DNA from: Flavobacteriales bacterium
GTDB taxonomy: Bacteria > Bacteroidota > Bacteroidia > Flavobacteriales > UA16
Assembly: GCA_018700255.1 (NCBI GenBank)
Contig: JABISU010000280.1
Location: 1-6,794, forward strand
Direction of reading: 5' to 3'
DNA length: 6,794 nucleotides
Shown: piece by piece, positions 6,191 through 6,794 of the stretch
How positions within the stretch are numbered: position 1 is the stretch's first letter
Layout of the letters: each line of letters begins with the position of its first letter
Translations under genes and position numbers: made by a program
Notes under the pieces: generated by a model
Seen by the model: the letters and a program-made list of their open reading frames with translations, nothing else
Told to the model about the DNA's origin: nothing
The model's database searches: none

Positions 6191-6794
6191 CATACGAACT
6201 CAAAACCTCAGATGGAATAAGTTTACACGCTCAAAAGTGGAGCCATATTGAGGATTCTGATCGCACCTTATTAATCGTCCATGGATTAGGCGAGCACCAG
6301 AACAGGTACGCACATGTTGCTGAGCATTTCGTCAAAGATGGTTTTCAGGTTTATTCTTATGACCAAAGAGGTCACGGCAAATCCGACGGTCCCAGAGGTC
6401 ACACACCCAGTCTATCTCAAAACCTAGACGACCTCAACCTTGTTATAAACAGCATCCCTCACAAAAACCTATATCTCTATGGCCATAGCTTCGGGGGTAA
6501 TGTAACCGCAAATTATTTGCTTAGAAGAGATTGCGACACCTTAAGAGCAGCGATTCTAAGTGGTGCTTGGCTTAAGCTCTACAAAGAGCCTTCAAAATTT
6601 GACGTCACGATGGCCACAATCATGAACATCATCTACCCCAAGTTCACACAAGGCAACAAACTCGACCCTAACGACCTCTCCTACATAGAGCAAGTAGGAA
6701 TCGACTACATAAACGACCCGCTCCGTCACAACAAAATAACTGCTGGACTGTTCAAGCATTTTCACGCCAGCGGTTTGTGGGCGATTGAGAATGC
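6184..6794 (+). CDS. Alpha/beta hydrolase, monoacylglycerol lipase-like (3' end cut off by window edge)
   Basis: This is a probable serine hydrolase of the monoglyceride-lipase/lysophospholipase group (Hydrolase_4, serine aminopeptidase S33-like), expected to cut monoacylglycerol into glycerol and fatty acid. From ATG 6184 there are 203 open codons to the right edge. Visible motifs are the oxyanion-loop HGLGEH (33-38) followed by RYAHVAEHF, strand and turn YSYDQRGHGKSDGPRGH (57-73), and the nucleophile elbow GHSFGG with catalytic Ser102. HGLGEH and GHSxGG are the hallmark pair of this group. The catalytic Asp and His, expected near residues 220-260, lie past the edge, so completeness is unproven. 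There is no signal peptide; the N-terminus MQAYELKTSDGISLHAQKW begins directly with the first strands of the fold, so the enzyme is likely cytoplasmic or membrane-associated. It is divergent from glpK across 46 nt, and the glycerol link supports the lipase reading. Another esterase or lysophospholipase remains possible. Confidence 0.9.
   Translation, partial: MQAYELKTSDGISLHAQKWSHIEDSDRTLLIVHGLGEHQNRYAHVAEHFVKDGFQVYSYDQRGHGKSDGPRGHTPSLSQNLDDLNLVINSIPHKNLYLYGHSFGGNVTANYLLRRDCDTLRAAILSGAWLKLYKEPSKFDVTMATIMNIIYPKFTQGNKLDPNDLSYIEQVGIDYINDPLRHNKITAGLFKHFHASGLWAIEN

Noticed and set aside
6138..6203. N-terminal extension of glycerol kinase starting at ATG 6203
   Set aside because: The 22 extra residues do not fit the family, which begins just before DQGTTSSR. 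The start would overlap the divergent lipase gene and lie upstream of the candidate glpK -7 box.

Overview
The window looks like chromosomal DNA of a member of the Bacteroidota, most likely a (perhaps marine) Flavobacteriales bacterium. Four things point there. The base composition is moderately AT-rich. Promoter-like TAnnTTTG (-7) elements lie ahead of genes that have no clear Shine-Dalgarno sequence. TypA has flavobacteria-like sequence. The secreted nuclease ends in a short tail resembling the last strands of a type IX secretion sorting domain. This taxonomic call is inference from gene content; there is no rRNA or other marker.

Layout, left to right. (1) 1-1634, minus strand: a two-gene ABC transporter block of the MacB/LolCDE/FtsX kind, with the ATPase (975-1634) upstream of a permease (951 down to 1) that runs off the left edge. 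(2) 1635-1757: a divergent promoter region. (3) 1758-3533, plus strand: typA/bipA, the ribosome-associated GTPase. After 24 nt comes a secreted endonuclease/exonuclease/phosphatase-family protein (3558-4619). (4) 4653-6137, minus strand: glpK, glycerol kinase, convergent with the nuclease across a 33-nt gap. (5) 6184-6794, plus strand: an alpha/beta hydrolase of the monoacylglycerol-lipase type that runs off the right edge. It is divergent from glpK across only 46 nt.

The most coherent functional unit is the glpK/lipase pair. A monoglyceride lipase would release glycerol plus fatty acid, and GlpK would trap the glycerol as glycerol-3-phosphate. Their shared 46-nt intergenic region has a TTTTGCAAAA palindrome exactly at its centre, which supplies a TTTTG motif to each strand. 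The other notable features are an A9-C4 homopolymer run beside a 14-bp perfect palindrome inside glpK, a possibly leaderless GTG-start ABC ATPase, and the reduced sorting tail on the nuclease. I found no mobile element, CRISPR array, tRNA or rRNA, and no convincing evidence of a wholly new system. This is mostly ordinary core and near-core genome. The longest stretch without a gene is 123 nt.
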